From Sorghum bicolor (taxonomy: Eukaryota > Streptophyta > Magnoliopsida > Poales > Poaceae): DNA of 64,000 bases. Numbering within the stretch: position 1 is the stretch's first letter; the number at the start of each line of letters is the position of its first letter. The DNA is taken from assembly GCF_000003195.3 (NCBI RefSeq), contig NC_012874.2, forward strand, positions 1,891,001-1,955,000, given 5' to 3'. Shown piece after piece: positions 63,178 to 64,000 of this stretch. A program made the translations under genes and the position numbers. The notes below the pieces were generated by a model, which was not told where the DNA came from, made no database searches, and saw only the letters and a program-made list of their open reading frames with translations.

Positions 63178-64000
63178 TGGGACAATGAATGTTCATGAAC
63201 AAATATGCAGAAAAGTACCAAAACATTATTTTTCAAAGGGTAGCCATTTTTTTATGTGTGTACAGAGGCTTCTAACGACATGTAGTCATGTAGTGATGCT
63301 AGGAGCTTTCCTTACTTCTGTGGCACGCCGGCTTGAGAATCGAAGAGGCAATTGGGATTCAACATCCAGGCATCGATAGCACAGGCATCCAACCAATGTC
63401 TGGAATCATTAATACAATACAATACAATACAAATATAAATTGATGATTAAAACATGGTTCGTACAGCATTTAATTAAAAGGCACAAGATAACGAATAGAT
63501 GACACAAAAAGACTGAAATGAAATGAAACATCAAACCTTTTTAGGGGAGAGTACTATTAGAGGCTTGGAAAGAGTGGCATTTGACCATGTTCGTTTGGCT
63601 GAAAACTCATAATAGAAAGTATTGTTCGCTAATTCTTTTTGTGAGAGAAAACCACTAATAAATGACGGCTCATAAGCTAAAGTAAAGTACATAGTCACCA
63701 AATTTTCTATCTTTGGGACTCAATTTCCTTTTTCCTTCTAATGATTAGGAAATCCGGTCAATAGAAACTCTGCTCCTTAAAATCTGGCAACCATGCATTC
63801 AGGAAATTCAGAAACTGGTGACTGATTTTCTTCTAGGACTACGGCCGTTTCAATTGTACAAAGTATCTCATCATTTAAGAGCTTATTAAAATTTACTAGA
63901 ATGTTTATTATCAATATTTTGTAATATCAGTACCAAATAAGACCGGATATCCCAAGTTAGGCCTCGTTCGGTTATCACCGATCCAGCCTCAGAATTAATC
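63178..64000. other. Intergenic right edge, no gene seen
   Basis: AT-rich sequence with an (AATAC)n run near 63411-63431. No exon or domain is recognisable before the window ends. Confidence 0.4.

Overview
This is nuclear genomic DNA of a grass, most likely Sorghum bicolor or a close panicoid relative. The evidence is intron-rich plant genes with GT-AG splicing, GC-rich first exons in an AT-rich background, very many short MITEs (TIR GGCCTTGTTTAGTTCC and Stowaway ends CTCCCTCC), and a WRI1 protein very close to what I remember of maize WRI1. Species is an inference. I see nothing prokaryotic, no intact tRNA or rRNA gene and no CRISPR array.

I reconstructed eight protein-coding genes exon by exon, and every splice phase closes. 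In order they are: (1) a LACS8-type long-chain acyl-CoA synthetase (+, 450-5864, 11 exons, 726 aa); (2) a type I inositol-polyphosphate 5-phosphatase (+, 13095-16388, 10 coding exons, about 574 aa); (3) a small FCS-like zinc finger (FLZ) protein (-, 18107-17174, 2 exons, 95 aa); (4) a BUB1/MAD3-family checkpoint protein of BMF3 type (-, 23892-20651, 6 exons, 618 aa); (5) a MATE/DETOXIFICATION transporter (-, 29618-25117, 8 exons, 529 aa); (6) a GDSL esterase/lipase-like protein that lacks the catalytic His (-, 41739-36768, 3 exons, 389 aa, with a 3.7-kb intron); (7) an ELMO/CED-12-domain protein (+, 42735-45324, 9 coding exons, 319 aa); (8) the AP2 transcription factor WRINKLED1 (-, 52008-46477, 7 exons including the 9-nt VYL micro-exon, 420 aa).

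The genes are independent eukaryotic transcription units, not an operon. WRI1 (control of fatty-acid synthesis), LACS8 (acyl activation) and the GDSL protein share a lipid theme, but I see no evidence of a functional cluster. GDSL and ELMO are divergent and may share a promoter at about 41.74-42.09 kb. ELMO and WRI1 converge.

The intergenic DNA (5.9-13 kb, 29.6-36.7 kb, 52-64 kb) and the large introns are filled with small transposons. Several can be delimited to the base by target-site duplications: a 116-bp tRNA-type SINE (12-bp TSD), a 722-bp hAT-like element (8-bp TSD), a 1.16-kb CACTA-like element carrying a 30-bp minisatellite, a 5'-truncated LINE-like insert (18-bp TSD), and Tourist-like and Stowaway-like MITEs, one Stowaway nested in another. 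A 1.5-kb tandem duplication at 32.8-36.3 kb has different insertions in its two copies, so each copy acts as an empty-site control. A cluster of degenerate tRNA-Ala-like units lies at 57.2-57.8 kb. No single undescribed system dominates. The most biologically interesting points are the multiplied short linear motifs in the BMF3 protein and the apparently dead GDSL enzyme.
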